Source: Thiomicrorhabdus xiamenensis (GTDB lineage Bacteria > Pseudomonadota > Gammaproteobacteria > Thiomicrospirales > Thiomicrospiraceae). From it: a stretch of DNA of 64,000 nt. The notes below the pieces were generated by a model that saw nothing but the letters and a program-made list of their open reading frames with translations, had not been told where the DNA came from and ran no database searches. Within the stretch, counting starts at the first letter, position 1. Every line of letters starts with the position of its first letter. The stretch covers positions 1,860,001 through 1,924,000 of the forward strand of contig NZ_CP054020.1 of assembly GCF_013282625.1 (NCBI RefSeq). The letters are read 5' to 3'. Positions 48,520-58,159 of the stretch are shown piece after piece. A program made the position numbers and the translations under genes.

Positions 48520-50616
48520 TCAGGCGGCACTCAACTGCGCACCGCTTCCTTTATTATGATTCGACAGGGTTTCTGTAACATCAAGAATAAGTGAAACCGT
48601 TCCGTCTCCGAGAATGGTCGCACCAGCAATACCGTCAATCTTCATAAAGTTGCTTTCCAGGCTCTTAATCACGACCTGCTGCTGTCCAAGCAAATCATCG
48701 ACAAAAATTCCGGCCCGTTGCCCGCCGTCTTCAACCACGACCAGCAAGCCTTTTTCCAAATCTTCCTGAGCATCGTGGACACCAAGCTTCTTATGCAGAC
48801 GAATAACCGGAATATAGGCGTCACGCAATTTGTACAGTTCAGTCTCGCCGGCAATGCCTTTGACCAGAGATTTGTCGACCTGAATCGACTCGATAATCGA
48901 TACCAGAGGGAAGACATAGGTCTGAGAACCGACGGTACATAACTGTCCGTCCAAGATCGCCAGCGTCAGAGGCAGACGAATGGTAAAGACACTGCCGACG
49001 CCTTTTTCGGTTTTAACGTCAACCGAGCCGCCAAGCCCTTTGATATTTCGGCGTACCACATCCATACCGACACCGCGCCCAGAAATATCACTGATCTGTT
49101 CTGCGGTCGAAAAGCCCGGATGGAAAATCAGATCAATAATTTCGTCACGCGTCAGGTGATGCTCCGCATCGATAACCCCTTTTTCAATCGCTTTCTGTTC
49201 AATGCGTTCGTGATCGATTCCGGCACCGTCGTCGGTAATCTGAATCAGAATATTCCCGCCCTGATGGAAAGCGGCCATCTTGACCGTACCGGTTTCGGGC
49301 TTACCTTTTTCCGCGCGTACTTCAGGCATTTCCACACCGTGGTCAATCGAATTACGAACGATGTGTACCAGCGGATCCGTTAACTGTTCAAGCATGGTTT
49401 TATCCAGCTCGGTTCCTTCTCCTTCCATAACCAGATCGATTTTCTTACCCAGTTTCTGGCTGACATCGTGCACGATACGCGGCATACGGTTAAAAGCGAA
49501 GCTGACCGGCAGCATGCGGATATTCATCACGCTTTCCTGAAGCTCACGGGTATGACGTTCCAAATGCGTCAAACCTTCCTTGAGCTTATCGACCCAATCG
49601 GTATTGCTACTGCTTTCGGTATCCTGCTCCGCCTGCTCTCCGAACTGACTCAGCATCGACTGAGTAATAACCAATTCACCAACCAGATTAACCAGCTGAT
49701 CGATTTTGCTTAAATCGACACGAATGGAGCCTTCCGCCTTATGACCTTTATCGGCAACCGCCGCCTTGGCTTTTACCGGTGCTTTCTGAGCCGGCGTAGC
49801 GGCTGACTCAGTCTCCTGCTTCGGCGGCTGTTCAACCGCTGGTACAACTTCGCTTACGCTGGCAGCTTGTTGCGCAACCGCTTGTTCAACAGCAGGCGAT
49901 TCGGACTTCTGCGGCGGATGAATATGAATTTCGGCTCCATCGCCATCAATCCATTCGAAAACTTCGCGGATCGCTTCTTCATTAACCTCATCGCCTTCGA
50001 GTTCCAGAGTCCAGGAAAGATAAACATGTTCCGGATTGAAAGCATGGATTTCCGGAAGTTTTTCGGTATTGACGGTTACCTTCAGATCACCGAGCGTTTC
50101 CAACTCGCGGAAAATTCGAATCGGCTCATTACCCGTCTGCAGCAGTTCAGCCTCGGGAATCATGTCGATTTTCCAGGATCCGCCAACGGCTTCCGGTTCA
50201 GCGGATGCATCCTGTCCGGCTTCATCGGAAGAAGCGCCGAGGATGTTCTCCATCCATGCCTGAACTTCGCCCGCTCGCTGTTCGTCGATGGGTTGATGTT
50301 CCTGCAGACGTTCCAGCATATCGCGCAACACATCCACCGCAGCCAGCATGGCATCAATCGAGTCCTGAGTGACCTCTCTGCGGCCATCGCGCATTTCATC
50401 CAACAAGGTTTCCAGAACATGAGTAAAACCGGCAATTTCGGTAAAGCCGAAAGTTCCGCTTCCCCCTTTGATAGAGTGCGCCGCACGGAAGATCTCGTTA
50501 ATCTTCTCGTTATCCGGAACGCCCGGCGGAAGATTCAGCAATCCGTTCTCCATCACGTCGAGTCCTTCAAAACTCTCTTCCAGATAGGTTTGGCGGAAGG
50601 TTTCCATCATGTCCAT
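48520..50616 (-). CDS. cheA: Chemotaxis histidine kinase CheA
   Basis: Receptor-coupled kinase for CheY/CheB. 698 residues: an HPt P1 domain with RAAHSIKGGSGTFG (phospho-His near 48); a variable P2/linker rich in Pro/Ala/Gln (150-300) with no clear canonical P2; P3 dimerisation with IDQLVNLVGELVI; P4 with VRNSIDHGVE, GAGIDHE and SGRGVGMDV; P5 CheW-like C-terminus. All kinase boxes are intact. AGGAAA precedes the ATG. It lies 10 bases after cheD. cheY, cheW, cheR and cheB are not in this window. Confidence 0.96.
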   Translation of the reverse strand: MDMMETFRQTYLEESFEGLDVMENGLLNLPPGVPDNEKINEIFRAAHSIKGGSGTFGFTEIAGFTHVLETLLDEMRDGRREVTQDSIDAMLAAVDVLRDMLERLQEHQPIDEQRAGEVQAWMENILGASSDEAGQDASAEPEAVGGSWKIDMIPEAELLQTGNEPIRIFRELETLGDLKVTVNTEKLPEIHAFNPEHVYLSWTLELEGDEVNEEAIREVFEWIDGDGAEIHIHPPQKSESPAVEQAVAQQAASVSEVVPAVEQPPKQETESAATPAQKAPVKAKAAVADKGHKAEGSIRVDLSKIDQLVNLVGELVITQSMLSQFGEQAEQDTESSSNTDWVDKLKEGLTHLERHTRELQESVMNIRMLPVSFAFNRMPRIVHDVSQKLGKKIDLVMEGEGTELDKTMLEQLTDPLVHIVRNSIDHGVEMPEVRAEKGKPETGTVKMAAFHQGGNILIQITDDGAGIDHERIEQKAIEKGVIDAEHHLTRDEIIDLIFHPGFSTAEQISDISGRGVGMDVVRRNIKGLGGSVDVKTEKGVGSVFTIRLPLTLAILDGQLCTVGSQTYVFPLVSIIESIQVDKSLVKGIAGETELYKLRDAYIPVIRLHKKLGVHDAQEDLEKGLLVVVEDGGQRAGIFVDDLLGQQQVVIKSLESNFMKIDGIAGATILGDGTVSLILDVTETLSNHNKGSGAQLSAA

Positions 50617-50626
50617 AGTTATTTCC

Positions 50627-51202
50627 TCAGAATAGTTCTACATCGCCTTCAACAGGTTTCGATTCGATGTTGTGAATATATTGATTTTCCTGTGCGGCAA
50701 GACTTTGATTATGCATAGGGTTCAGTCGGCGGACCCGTGCACGTCCGCTGTTAGGGTAATAGATCACTTTGCGCGGGAAAACGTCTCCGATGTCTTGGGC
50801 CACCAGTTGAAAGCCTTCGGTATAGACATAATCGAAAGCGAAACCGATGTTGTACCAGCCGATATTGGTCATGGAACTCATAATCCGCCCACCACCGAAC
50901 AGCTTAAATTCCAAACGCTCACGTCGACCGCCCTTGGTCAGAATCGAGTTGACCAGATTCTCCATCGCATAGTTTCCATAACGATTGGCGTCGGAAAGTT
51001 CGGATACGGATGCGGTATTTTTTTCCACCGGAAGCATAAAATGGTTCATGCCTCCGACACCGGCGATAGGATCGCGAACACAGGCGGCGATACAGGACCC
51101 GAGAACCGTTTCAATCCTTTCATTATCTTGGGTGACATAGAACTCACCCGGTAAAATTTTTACGGACGTAATCCCTTCGGCCGGATCAATACTAATCTGC
51201 AT
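50627..51202 (-). CDS. cheD: Chemoreceptor glutamine deamidase CheD
   Basis: Deamidates Gln in chemoreceptors and interacts with other chemotaxis proteins. 191 residues with the catalytic Cys in LGSCIAACVRD and His in GGMNHFMLP, plus KLFGGGRIM; all family hallmarks. The C-terminus ends EGDVELF, resembling the EDEVEFF end of the CheZ-like protein two genes away; in other bacteria short C-terminal tails of this type act as docking peptides, which is only a guess here. It heads the operon. Confidence 0.95.
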   Translation of the reverse strand: MQISIDPAEGITSVKILPGEFYVTQDNERIETVLGSCIAACVRDPIAGVGGMNHFMLPVEKNTASVSELSDANRYGNYAMENLVNSILTKGGRRERLEFKLFGGGRIMSSMTNIGWYNIGFAFDYVYTEGFQLVAQDIGDVFPRKVIYYPNSGRARVRRLNPMHNQSLAAQENQYIHNIESKPVEGDVELF

Positions 51203-51345
51203 AATTCTTCAAATCGACACCTGCAGCGAACTCCCTTCGCTTAAACCAATCTGCCGAACCGAAACCGACAACAAGCAGTCAAACGCCGATTCCGCCTCAA
51301 ATAACATAAAAAATATGGGGTTTATATTCGCATTAAAGCCGGCAA

Positions 51346-51900
51346 CTAGCAAGGCTTAGCATCACCTGATACAGCGGAATTTTGGGTTGATTGTGATGAA
51401 TCAACTTTTGCCTGTTTCTGCTCACGTCGGCGACGTTTAAAAAAGTGACGGATTTTCTCGGCGCACGGTTCCTGTAAAACGCCAGCAGCAATCTGGCACT
51501 GATGATTGAGTTCCGGTGCCTGCAACAGTTGAAAAACCGATCCTGCCGCACCCGTTCGCGGATCAGGGGCGGCATAGACGACCCGCCCTACACGCGCATG
51601 CACCAAAGCACCGGCACACATAGGACAAGGTTCCAGCGTCACGTACAGCGTGGTATCGACCAAACGATAATTATGCATGGCAGTGCCGGCATTGCGCATC
51701 GCAACCACCTCAGCGTGTGCCGTCGGATCGGAATCGGTAATTACCCGGTTCCAGCCTTCCGCGATCAGCTCACCCTCGGCGACAATAACCGCTCCAACCG
51801 GCACCTCACCGAGCTGCTCCGCTTTATCCGCCAACTCAAGCGCATACTGCATCCAGAAAGCATCCTGCTGCTCTTGAGATAAATCTTCATGTACTTGCAT
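51346..51900 (-). CDS. tadA: tRNA-specific adenosine deaminase TadA
   Basis: Makes inosine at position 34 of tRNA-Arg(ACG). About 184 residues from the ATG at 51900; a TTG 24 bases earlier has a better AAGG site and is possible. Zinc and catalytic motifs: TAHAEVVAMR with His and catalytic Glu, and EPCPMCAGALVHAR with two Cys. The C-terminal 40 residues are basic then Ser/Gln-rich and extend past the usual end. Confidence 0.96.
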   Translation of the reverse strand: MQVHEDLSQEQQDAFWMQYALELADKAEQLGEVPVGAVIVAEGELIAEGWNRVITDSDPTAHAEVVAMRNAGTAMHNYRLVDTTLYVTLEPCPMCAGALVHARVGRVVYAAPDPRTGAAGSVFQLLQAPELNHQCQIAAGVLQEPCAEKIRHFFKRRRREQKQAKVDSSQSTQNSAVSGDAKPC

Positions 51901-51921
51901 AAACAAAACTTTATTTAGATA

Positions 51922-51957
51922 CAAAAAAGGCCTTCTACAAAAATTTATAGAAAGCCT
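51922..51957 (-). terminator. Terminator of guaA
   Basis: Hairpin AGGCTTTCTA/TAGAAGGCCT (51928-51957, one mismatch) followed on the minus strand by TTTTTTG, about 120 bases after the guaA stop. Confidence 0.7.
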
Positions 51958-52073
51958 ATTATTCTGCCGATCATTTCTAACTAAAACGGATTTAGTTCGA
52001 GGCGTAGCGCGCGAAGTTTATCGTGAATAAACGAGCAAGCTACAACAAAGAAATAAACCGTTTTAGGACGAAA

Positions 52074-53654
52074 TTATTCCCACTCGATGGTTGCCGGCGG
52101 TTTTGACGAGATATCATAAGTTACGCGCGTAATACGCGGAATCTCGTTAATGATGCGTCCGGAAACATGTTCCAGAAACTCATACGGCAGGTGCGCCCAA
52201 CGCGCGGTCATAAAGTCGATTGTTTCCACCGCGCGCAAGGCGACAACATAGTCGTAACGACGTGCATCGCCAACCACACCAACCGATTTAACCGGCAGGA
52301 AGACGGCAAATGCCTGCGAAGTTTTATCATAAAGATCCCACTTATGCAGTTCTTCGATAAAGATATGATCCGCAAGACGCAAAATGTCCGCATACTCTTT
52401 TTTCACTTCGCCAAGAATACGTACACCCAGACCTGGTCCCGGGAACGGATGACGATACACCATATTATATGGCAGACCTAAAGCGACCCCCAGTTTACGG
52501 ACTTCGTCCTTAAACAGTTCGCGAAGCGGCTCAATCAGAGACATCTTCATATCTTCCGGCAAACCACCAACATTGTGATGTGACTTGATTACTTTCGCTT
52601 TACCGGTTTTCGAACCGGCCGACTCGATCACATCCGGGTAGATGGTGCCCTGCGCCAGCCAGTTGACGCCTTGCAGCTTGGCAGACTCTTCATCAAACAC
52701 TTCAATGAATTCACGTCCGATAATCTTACGTTTCTCTTCCGGATCCGTTTTACCGGCAAGTGCGCTCATAAAACGATCTTCAACATCGGCACGAATCACA
52801 CGGATGCCCATATTCTCCGCAAACATCGCCATGACCTGATCACCTTCCTGGTGACGCAGCAGTCCGTGGTCAACAAATACACACGTCAGCTGATCGCCGA
52901 TTGCTTTATGCAACAGAGCGGCAACCACAGAAGAGTCAACACCACCGGAAAGCCCCAACATAACCTGATCGCTACCTACCTGCTCGCGAATACGCTTAAT
53001 GCTGTCGTCGATAATATTTTCGGTCGTCCAAAGTTTTTCACAGCCACAAAGATCGACAACGAAACGTTCGATCATGCGCTTACCTTGCTTGGTATGCGTC
53101 ACTTCCGGGTGGAACTGAATACCGTAGAAATTTTTCTCTTCGTTCGCCATACCGGCAATCGGGCAGTTCGGCGTAGACGCCATCAGTTTGAAACCTTCCG
53201 GCAGCGCATCAACGCGGTCCCCGTGCGACATCCAAACATCCAGCATGCCGTAACCTTCCGGCGTCACTTCGTCCTCGATATCAATCAGGAACTTGGTGTG
53301 ACCGTGCGCACGAACCTGAGCATAACCATACTCATGTTCCAGCGCATTGATAACCTGGCCGCCCAGTTGCTGAGCCATAGTCTGCATACCGTAGCAGATC
53401 CCCAGAACAGGAACACCCAGCTCGAACACCACCTGTGGCGCAACCGGCGCATCATCACCGGTAACGGTTTCCGGACCTCCGGACAGGATAATCCCTCTCG
53501 CTCCGAATTTTTCCACGTCGGCCGCATCGATATCCCACGGTTCAACTTCACAATAAACACCGATTTCACGGATTCGGCGGGCTATCAGTTGCGTATATTG
53601 AGAACCGAAATCAAGAATCAGGATGCGGTGCTCATGAATATTTTGTTGTGACAT
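52074..53654 (-). CDS. guaA: GMP synthase (glutamine-hydrolysing)
   Basis: Converts XMP to GMP. 526 residues from [19 protein letters not shown] (53654). Class I glutamine amidotransferase domain with [15 protein letters not shown] (catalytic Cys) and [10 protein letters not shown]-loop ATP pyrophosphatase with [10 protein letters not shown]-terminal dimer domain ending [15 protein letters not shown]. It follows guaB on the same strand with a strong hairpin in the 95-base gap. Confidence 0.98.
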   Translation of the reverse strand: MSQQNIHEHRILILDFGSQYTQLIARRIREIGVYCEVEPWDIDAADVEKFGARGIILSGGPETVTGDDAPVAPQVVFELGVPVLGICYGMQTMAQQLGGQVINALEHEYGYAQVRAHGHTKFLIDIEDEVTPEGYGMLDVWMSHGDRVDALPEGFKLMASTPNCPIAGMANEEKNFYGIQFHPEVTHTKQGKRMIERFVVDLCGCEKLWTTENIIDDSIKRIREQVGSDQVMLGLSGGVDSSVVAALLHKAIGDQLTCVFVDHGLLRHQEGDQVMAMFAENMGIRVIRADVEDRFMSALAGKTDPEEKRKIIGREFIEVFDEESAKLQGVNWLAQGTIYPDVIESAGSKTGKAKVIKSHHNVGGLPEDMKMSLIEPLRELFKDEVRKLGVALGLPYNMVYRHPFPGPGLGVRILGEVKKEYADILRLADHIFIEELHKWDLYDKTSQAFAVFLPVKSVGVVGDARRYDYVVALRAVETIDFMTARWAHLPYEFLEHVSGRIINEIPRITRVTYDISSKPPATIEWE

Positions 53655-53689
53655 ATTTTTATTCCAAAATCGCTTTGTTATAAAACAGA

Positions 53690-53722
53690 CAAGGCTTTTG
53701 CAGTGATCCTGCAAAAGCCTTG
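53690..53722 (-). promoter_or_regulatory. Perfect 14-bp hairpin between guaB and guaA
   Basis: Inverted repeat CAAGGCTTTTGCAG / CTGCAAAAGCCTTG with a 5-base loop, between the guaB stop and guaA start. On the minus strand it is followed by TCTGTTTTAT, not an uninterrupted T run, so it may be a weak terminator, a processing site or an mRNA stabiliser that sets guaA against guaB. Confidence 0.6.
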
Positions 53723-53748
53723 CATAAGCTTAAGAGTTCACCAATCGA

Positions 53749-55209
53749 CTAGATGCGATAGTTCGGTGCCTCTTTAACAATCGTAACATCGTGTACATGG
53801 CTTTCCGACATACCGGCAGAAGTGACACGAACAAAAGAAGGTTTCTTATTCATAGTCGGGATATCTTTACAACCGGTATATCCCATCGCCGAGCGCAGAC
53901 CACCTGCCAACTGGTGAATAATCGGAGAAAGCGGACCTTTATAGGCAACACGACCTTCAATCCCTTCAGGAACCAGTTTGTCTTCCGCGTTCGACGACTG
54001 GAAGTAACGGTCCGAAGAACCGGTCGGCTGAGCCATAGCCCCCATAGATCCCATACCGCGGTAGGACTTATAGGCACGACCTTTCAGATATTCGATCTCA
54101 CCAGGAGATTCTTCGGTACCGGCAAACATTGAACCGAACATACAAGCCGAAGCACCGGCGACGATCGCCTTGGCAACATCGCCGGAGAAGCGCATACCAC
54201 CATCTGCGATCAGAGGCACACCGGTGCCTTCCAGTGCTTTAGCAACATTCGAGATCGCCGAAACCTGTGGCACACCGACACCGGCAACAATACGAGTGGT
54301 ACAGATCGAACCAGGACCAATACCAACCTTAACACCATCTGCACCAGCCTTGACCAGATCAAGAGCCGCTTCTCCGGTTGCAATGTTCCCGCCGATAACC
54401 TCAATTTGCGGATAATTCTGTTTAACCCAGGCAACACGATCCAATACACCTTGCGAATGACCGTGGGCAGTATCGACGATAATGACATCAACGCCGGCTT
54501 CAACCAGCGCTTTAACGCGATCTTCAGTTTCCTTACCGGTCCCGACCGCAGCACCAACACGAAGACGACCTTCGGCATCTTTACTGGCGTGCGGGTGATC
54601 AGAGGATTTCATCATATCGGAAACGGTGATCATTCCGCGCAGTTTGAAAGCATCGTTGACAATCAGAACACGCTCGATACGGTGCTGGTGCAACAATTCA
54701 AGAACGTCCTCACGGCTGGTGCCTTCTTTAACCGTTACCAGTTTTTCTTTCGGCGTCATGATTTCTGAAACCGGCAGAGACATGTCGGTAACAAAACGGA
54801 TATCACGGCTGGTAACAATACCCACCAAGTCATCACCGTCCATAACCGGTGCGGACGAAACGCGGTTATCTTTGGTTTTGATAATCACTTCTTCAACGGT
54901 CATATTTTTCTGAACCGTAACCGGATCGGAAATTACACCGTGTTCAAATTTTTTCACTTTGCTGACGGTACGCGCCTGCTGTTCGATGGTCATATTCTTA
55001 TGGATGATACCGATACCACCTTCCTGTGCCATTGAAATGGCCAGGCGAGCTTCAGTAACCGTATCCATAGCGGCAGAAACGAATGGAATATTTAACGTAA
55101 TATTTCGAGTCAGTTGAGTTTTCAATGACACATCTTTAGGCAACACAGTCGAGTGCGCAGGAACCAAAAGAACGTCATCAAAAGTGAGGGCTTCTTGCAA
55201 TATTCTCAT
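53749..55209 (-). CDS. guaB: IMP dehydrogenase
   Basis: Oxidises IMP to XMP, first step of GMP synthesis. 486 residues: TIM-barrel enzyme with two CBS domains inserted (about 95-210). Catalytic loop [11 protein letters not shown] (Cys), GADGVKVG, the flap [10 protein letters not shown], and the C-terminal end are all present. AAGGTAGAAAG precedes the ATG. guaB-guaA is the standard operon. Confidence 0.98.
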   Translation of the reverse strand: MRILQEALTFDDVLLVPAHSTVLPKDVSLKTQLTRNITLNIPFVSAAMDTVTEARLAISMAQEGGIGIIHKNMTIEQQARTVSKVKKFEHGVISDPVTVQKNMTVEEVIIKTKDNRVSSAPVMDGDDLVGIVTSRDIRFVTDMSLPVSEIMTPKEKLVTVKEGTSREDVLELLHQHRIERVLIVNDAFKLRGMITVSDMMKSSDHPHASKDAEGRLRVGAAVGTGKETEDRVKALVEAGVDVIIVDTAHGHSQGVLDRVAWVKQNYPQIEVIGGNIATGEAALDLVKAGADGVKVGIGPGSICTTRIVAGVGVPQVSAISNVAKALEGTGVPLIADGGMRFSGDVAKAIVAGASACMFGSMFAGTEESPGEIEYLKGRAYKSYRGMGSMGAMAQPTGSSDRYFQSSNAEDKLVPEGIEGRVAYKGPLSPIIHQLAGGLRSAMGYTGCKDIPTMNKKPSFVRVTSAGMSESHVHDVTIVKEAPNYRI

Positions 55210-55591
55210 TTCTTTCTACCTTATACAAAAGCTTATAGGCTAATTAGTTATTTTTCTAAAACCAGCTGAAATCTGCAGTAAAAACGAACAGACCGTTAAA
55301 AATCAATCACTTAGATTAATTTCTCTTGGTTTGCTATAAGAAAAATAACCCCAATATTTTAAGTTAACGGCTATTATAAAGATTGACACGGACGGGGTAA
55401 ACTTAATAACGTATGCATCTATGTAAAAAACAGTGAAAAATTGCTTTGAAACAGCCATTCTTCACCGCTTACTACATAACAGACATAACGAGTAGCTAAA
55501 AAAATCAAACAGCTCAAGTTAACTGAGTTTGGCCGTTTCAAAAAAACAGGAACGCGACCAAAACTCAAAATAACATTTTGGAGGACGACGA
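55210..55591. other. Divergent intergenic region upstream of guaB and the SoxXA-binding-like gene
   Basis: 382 bases, AT-rich, between two divergent genes. It should carry the promoters of both. No PurR-like palindrome, riboswitch or small gene was recognised by eye. Confidence 0.4.
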
Positions 55592-55909
55592 ATGAAAAAA
55601 TTACTAACTGGTGTAGCTCTAACGCTTGCAGTATCAGCTTTTAACTCAGCGGCTTACGCGAGCACTGATACCGATGCAATGATGGATAAAGCGGCACAGC
55701 TACACAGCCAAGCGAAAGACGGCGGTTTTGTCTGGAAACAGAAAAAAATGAAGCAGCCTTACTTCGACACTTATGCAGCCCAGTACGAAGAAGCCAAGAA
55801 AAAAGGCGACATGAAAAAAGCGCAAACTGCTGCTGAATTCGCACTGAAAACAGCTGAAGGCGAAGTTCGCCAGATGACTGCAGAAGTCAAAGCAGGTTGG
55901 GAAAAATAA
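55592..55909 (+). CDS. SoxXA-binding-like small periplasmic protein
   Basis: 105 residues with a Sec signal peptide (MKKLLTGVALTLAVSAFNSAAYA). The mature part is one helical repeat region, GGFVWKQKKMKQPYFDTYAAQ, then AKKKGDMKKAQTAAEFALKTAEGEVRQM, similar to SoxXA-binding (SoxK/SAXB) proteins that support the SoxXA cytochrome in thiosulfate oxidation. No sox genes are adjacent, so the call rests on pattern. Strong TGGAGGA ribosome site; its own terminator follows. Confidence 0.55.
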   Translation: MKKLLTGVALTLAVSAFNSAAYASTDTDAMMDKAAQLHSQAKDGGFVWKQKKMKQPYFDTYAAQYEEAKKKGDMKKAQTAAEFALKTAEGEVRQMTAEVKAGWEK

Positions 55910-55943
55910 TCTCCTCCTGACTGACATCACCGATGTCGATTAT

Positions 55944-55972
55944 AAAAAACCCGGACTGCTCCGGGTTTTTTA
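55944..55972 (+). terminator. Terminator of the SoxXA-binding-like gene
   Basis: Hairpin CCCGGA/TCCGGG (55950-55965) flanked by A and T runs; it works on the plus strand and probably also for the convergent CbiM-like gene. Confidence 0.85.
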
Positions 55973-56011
55973 TTGCCTGTTTATTAACGGCTCCCCCTTT
56001 CTATCCACAGC

Positions 56012-56680
56012 CTACTTTCCCTTTAGATGGGTATCATCGCTGAAGCTGCATAACCACTCCGGTTTCAATGCCACTATGGCCGCAATCAACATCCCATTCA
56101 CAAACCCTTCCGGCGTAGCCATCATCGGGATAAACGGAAAATACTGTTGTGCCAGATAGTCAAAACTGTGCACCTCGTTCAACCCCATGATCAGACCGCC
56201 CAATAACAGCGCAACGACAACACCGATACCGGCAGCCAAAAAAGCGTTGAAAAAAACATACACAAAGAAGTTCTGCTCCAGATAACGCTGGCTCAAGCGC
56301 AACATCCCCTGAGTAATGGCAATCGGCACAATTCCCATCAGAATGGCATTCACCCCCAGACTCCACCAGCCCAAATCGGAATAAAAAGTGACACCGAGAA
56401 GCGCCAGCAGCATTCCCATAAAGGCGAACTGAACGCCGAACATCAGGGTCATCAAGGTCATTAATAGAAAATGGAAGGTGATGCCTTCACCCAAACTGGC
56501 CCCGAGCTGCCAGATTAAAAAGACCGCCAGCGAAACGAACAGCCAGATATTCTGCGCGCCGCGATCATCCTTAACCTTAAACCACGGAGCCGTCCTTAAA
56601 GACCAGATCAACATCGCCAACAGACTCAACCAGCCAAAAACCAGCAGACTGAAACTTAACTGACTGGAATAGAGATTCAT
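56012..56680 (-). CDS. CbiM-like membrane permease (energy-coupling factor S-component type)
   Basis: 222 residues with about six membrane helices. Seen: GEGITFHFLLMTLMTLMFG and ATPEGFVNGMLIAAIVALKPEW, which follow the conserved ends of CbiM-type permeases for cobalt or nickel. The usual N-terminal metal-binding HxP/HM start is absent, as MNLYSSQLSF begins directly in a helix, so transport may be altered or of another kind. No CbiN, CbiQ or CbiO genes are beside it. AGGAG precedes the ATG. Confidence 0.7.
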   Translation of the reverse strand: MNLYSSQLSFSLLVFGWLSLLAMLIWSLRTAPWFKVKDDRGAQNIWLFVSLAVFLIWQLGASLGEGITFHFLLMTLMTLMFGVQFAFMGMLLALLGVTFYSDLGWWSLGVNAILMGIVPIAITQGMLRLSQRYLEQNFFVYVFFNAFLAAGIGVVVALLLGGLIMGLNEVHSFDYLAQQYFPFIPMMATPEGFVNGMLIAAIVALKPEWLCSFSDDTHLKGK

Positions 56681-56803
56681 TTACAGACTCCTAAATCAAG
56701 CTTTGCCGCATAGAAGCGGCGGGATTACGGTTTTTCAACAAAGAGCACGCGCTTAGGTACAATAAGCTCTCAATGAAAACACGAAATTGAGCACAACCGA
56801 ACC

Positions 56804-57208
56804 ATGCCTTTCAAAATTATTTTTGCGATGCTATACGATTTTATCCTACTTTGCGCCATCTGGTTTGCGGCCAGCATTCCTTTTGTGCTTTGGCAGGGAA
56901 GCGGAGAATTCGCCACCAACGATAAAATCAATCTGGCCTTTCAGATCTACCTGATCGCCATCACCTATCTGTACCTGACCTACTTCTGGACACAATCCGG
57001 ACAAACGCCCGGGTTACGAACCTGGAAACTGCAACTGCAGCGTGAAGACGGTTACCTTCTGACACGGCACAACGCCAACCTGCGTTTTTTGCTTGCGGTT
57101 CCGCTGACACTCTTTTTCGGCCTGACCCTGATCGGTTTTATTACTCCGAAAAAACAACTTTTGCACGACCAACTGGCAAAGACTAAAATAGTGCCCATTT
57201 CAGATTAA
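56804..57208 (+). CDS. RDD family membrane protein
   Basis: 134 residues with three predicted membrane helices (about 5-28, 45-63, 90-112). The first helix holds the RDD-type motif as MLYDFILL; GQTPGLRTWKLQL is the family consensus between helices and LLHDQLAKTKIV the end. Function unknown. Only 17 bases separate it from serB, so the two are likely co-transcribed. Confidence 0.85.
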   Translation: MPFKIIFAMLYDFILLCAIWFAASIPFVLWQGSGEFATNDKINLAFQIYLIAITYLYLTYFWTQSGQTPGLRTWKLQLQREDGYLLTRHNANLRFLLAVPLTLFFGLTLIGFITPKKQLLHDQLAKTKIVPISD

Positions 57209-57225
57209 GCAATTCAGGACAAGTA

Positions 57226-58050
57226 ATGCCAACCCTAATTATTCACAGCCCGACGCTCAACGATGCGCAACACACCCTACTGAAATCCGTCGGTGATTTA
57301 CAAGCTTGCAACAATCACTATCGCATTACATGCGATGAGATTGATGCCGAAAAACTGTTTGAGTTGCGCCAAGAGTCGGAACTCGACATCAACCTTTTAC
57401 CGGAAGGTTTCGATGGCACCCAGGTGAAACTGTTGATCAGCGATATGGATTCCACTTTGATTTCAATCGAATGCGTCGATGAAATTGCCGATTTTATGAA
57501 CATCAAAGACAAGGTATCCTCCATTACCGAAGCAGCCATGCGCGGTGAACTGGATTTCGAAGGCTCGCTGACTCAGCGCGTCGGACTGCTTAAAGGGCTT
57601 GACTACAGTGCTCTGGAACATGTGTATCAAGAACGCCTGACACTGAACCCGGGCGCGGGAGAATTAATCAGCGGACTGAAAGATAAAGCGATCAAGTTTG
57701 CACTGGTTTCCGGAGGCTTTACCTACTTCACCGACCGTTTGAAAAGCAAATTGGGCTTGGACTTTGCACGCGCCAACGTTCTGGCGGAAAGCGACGGTAA
57801 ACTCGACGGGACAGTCGTCGGTGGCATTATCGGCGCTCAGGCGAAAGCGGACTTCTTGAATGAGCTGTGTGCGGAGTTGAACATTTCGCCAAACCAAGTG
57901 ATTGCCGTCGGCGATGGCGCCAATGATTTATTGATGATGCAAGAAGCGGGACTCAGTGTTGCCTACCACGCCAAACCGGCGGTACAAAAACAGGCGAGCA
58001 CTTCTCTAAACCATCGTGGTCTTGATGCCATTCTCGACTTCCTGAGCTGA
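57226..58050 (+). CDS. serB: Phosphoserine phosphatase
   Basis: Last step of serine synthesis. 274 residues: an N-terminal extension of about 65 residues, then a HAD phosphatase with nucleophile motif ISDMDSTLIS, motif II LVSGGFTYF, Lys in AQAKADFL, and GDGANDLLMM. AGGACA precedes the ATG. Length and motifs match the gammaproteobacterial enzyme. Confidence 0.96.
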   Translation: MPTLIIHSPTLNDAQHTLLKSVGDLQACNNHYRITCDEIDAEKLFELRQESELDINLLPEGFDGTQVKLLISDMDSTLISIECVDEIADFMNIKDKVSSITEAAMRGELDFEGSLTQRVGLLKGLDYSALEHVYQERLTLNPGAGELISGLKDKAIKFALVSGGFTYFTDRLKSKLGLDFARANVLAESDGKLDGTVVGGIIGAQAKADFLNELCAELNISPNQVIAVGDGANDLLMMQEAGLSVAYHAKPAVQKQASTSLNHRGLDAILDFLS

Positions 58051-58077
58051 TGTAAACAATAGTCTATTCAGTCCAAA

Positions 58078-58118
58078 TAAAAAAACCGCGCTCTGGAATC
58101 CCAAAGCGCGGTTTTTTT
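58078..58118. terminator. Terminator after serB
   Basis: Hairpin AAACCGCGCT/AGCGCGGTTT with A and T runs on either side (58081-58118). It serves serB and the convergent MBL-fold gene. Confidence 0.88.
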
Positions 58119-58159
58119 AACGAAAGCCTCTTCCCTGAGGCCCAATTGTTAACGATCAA

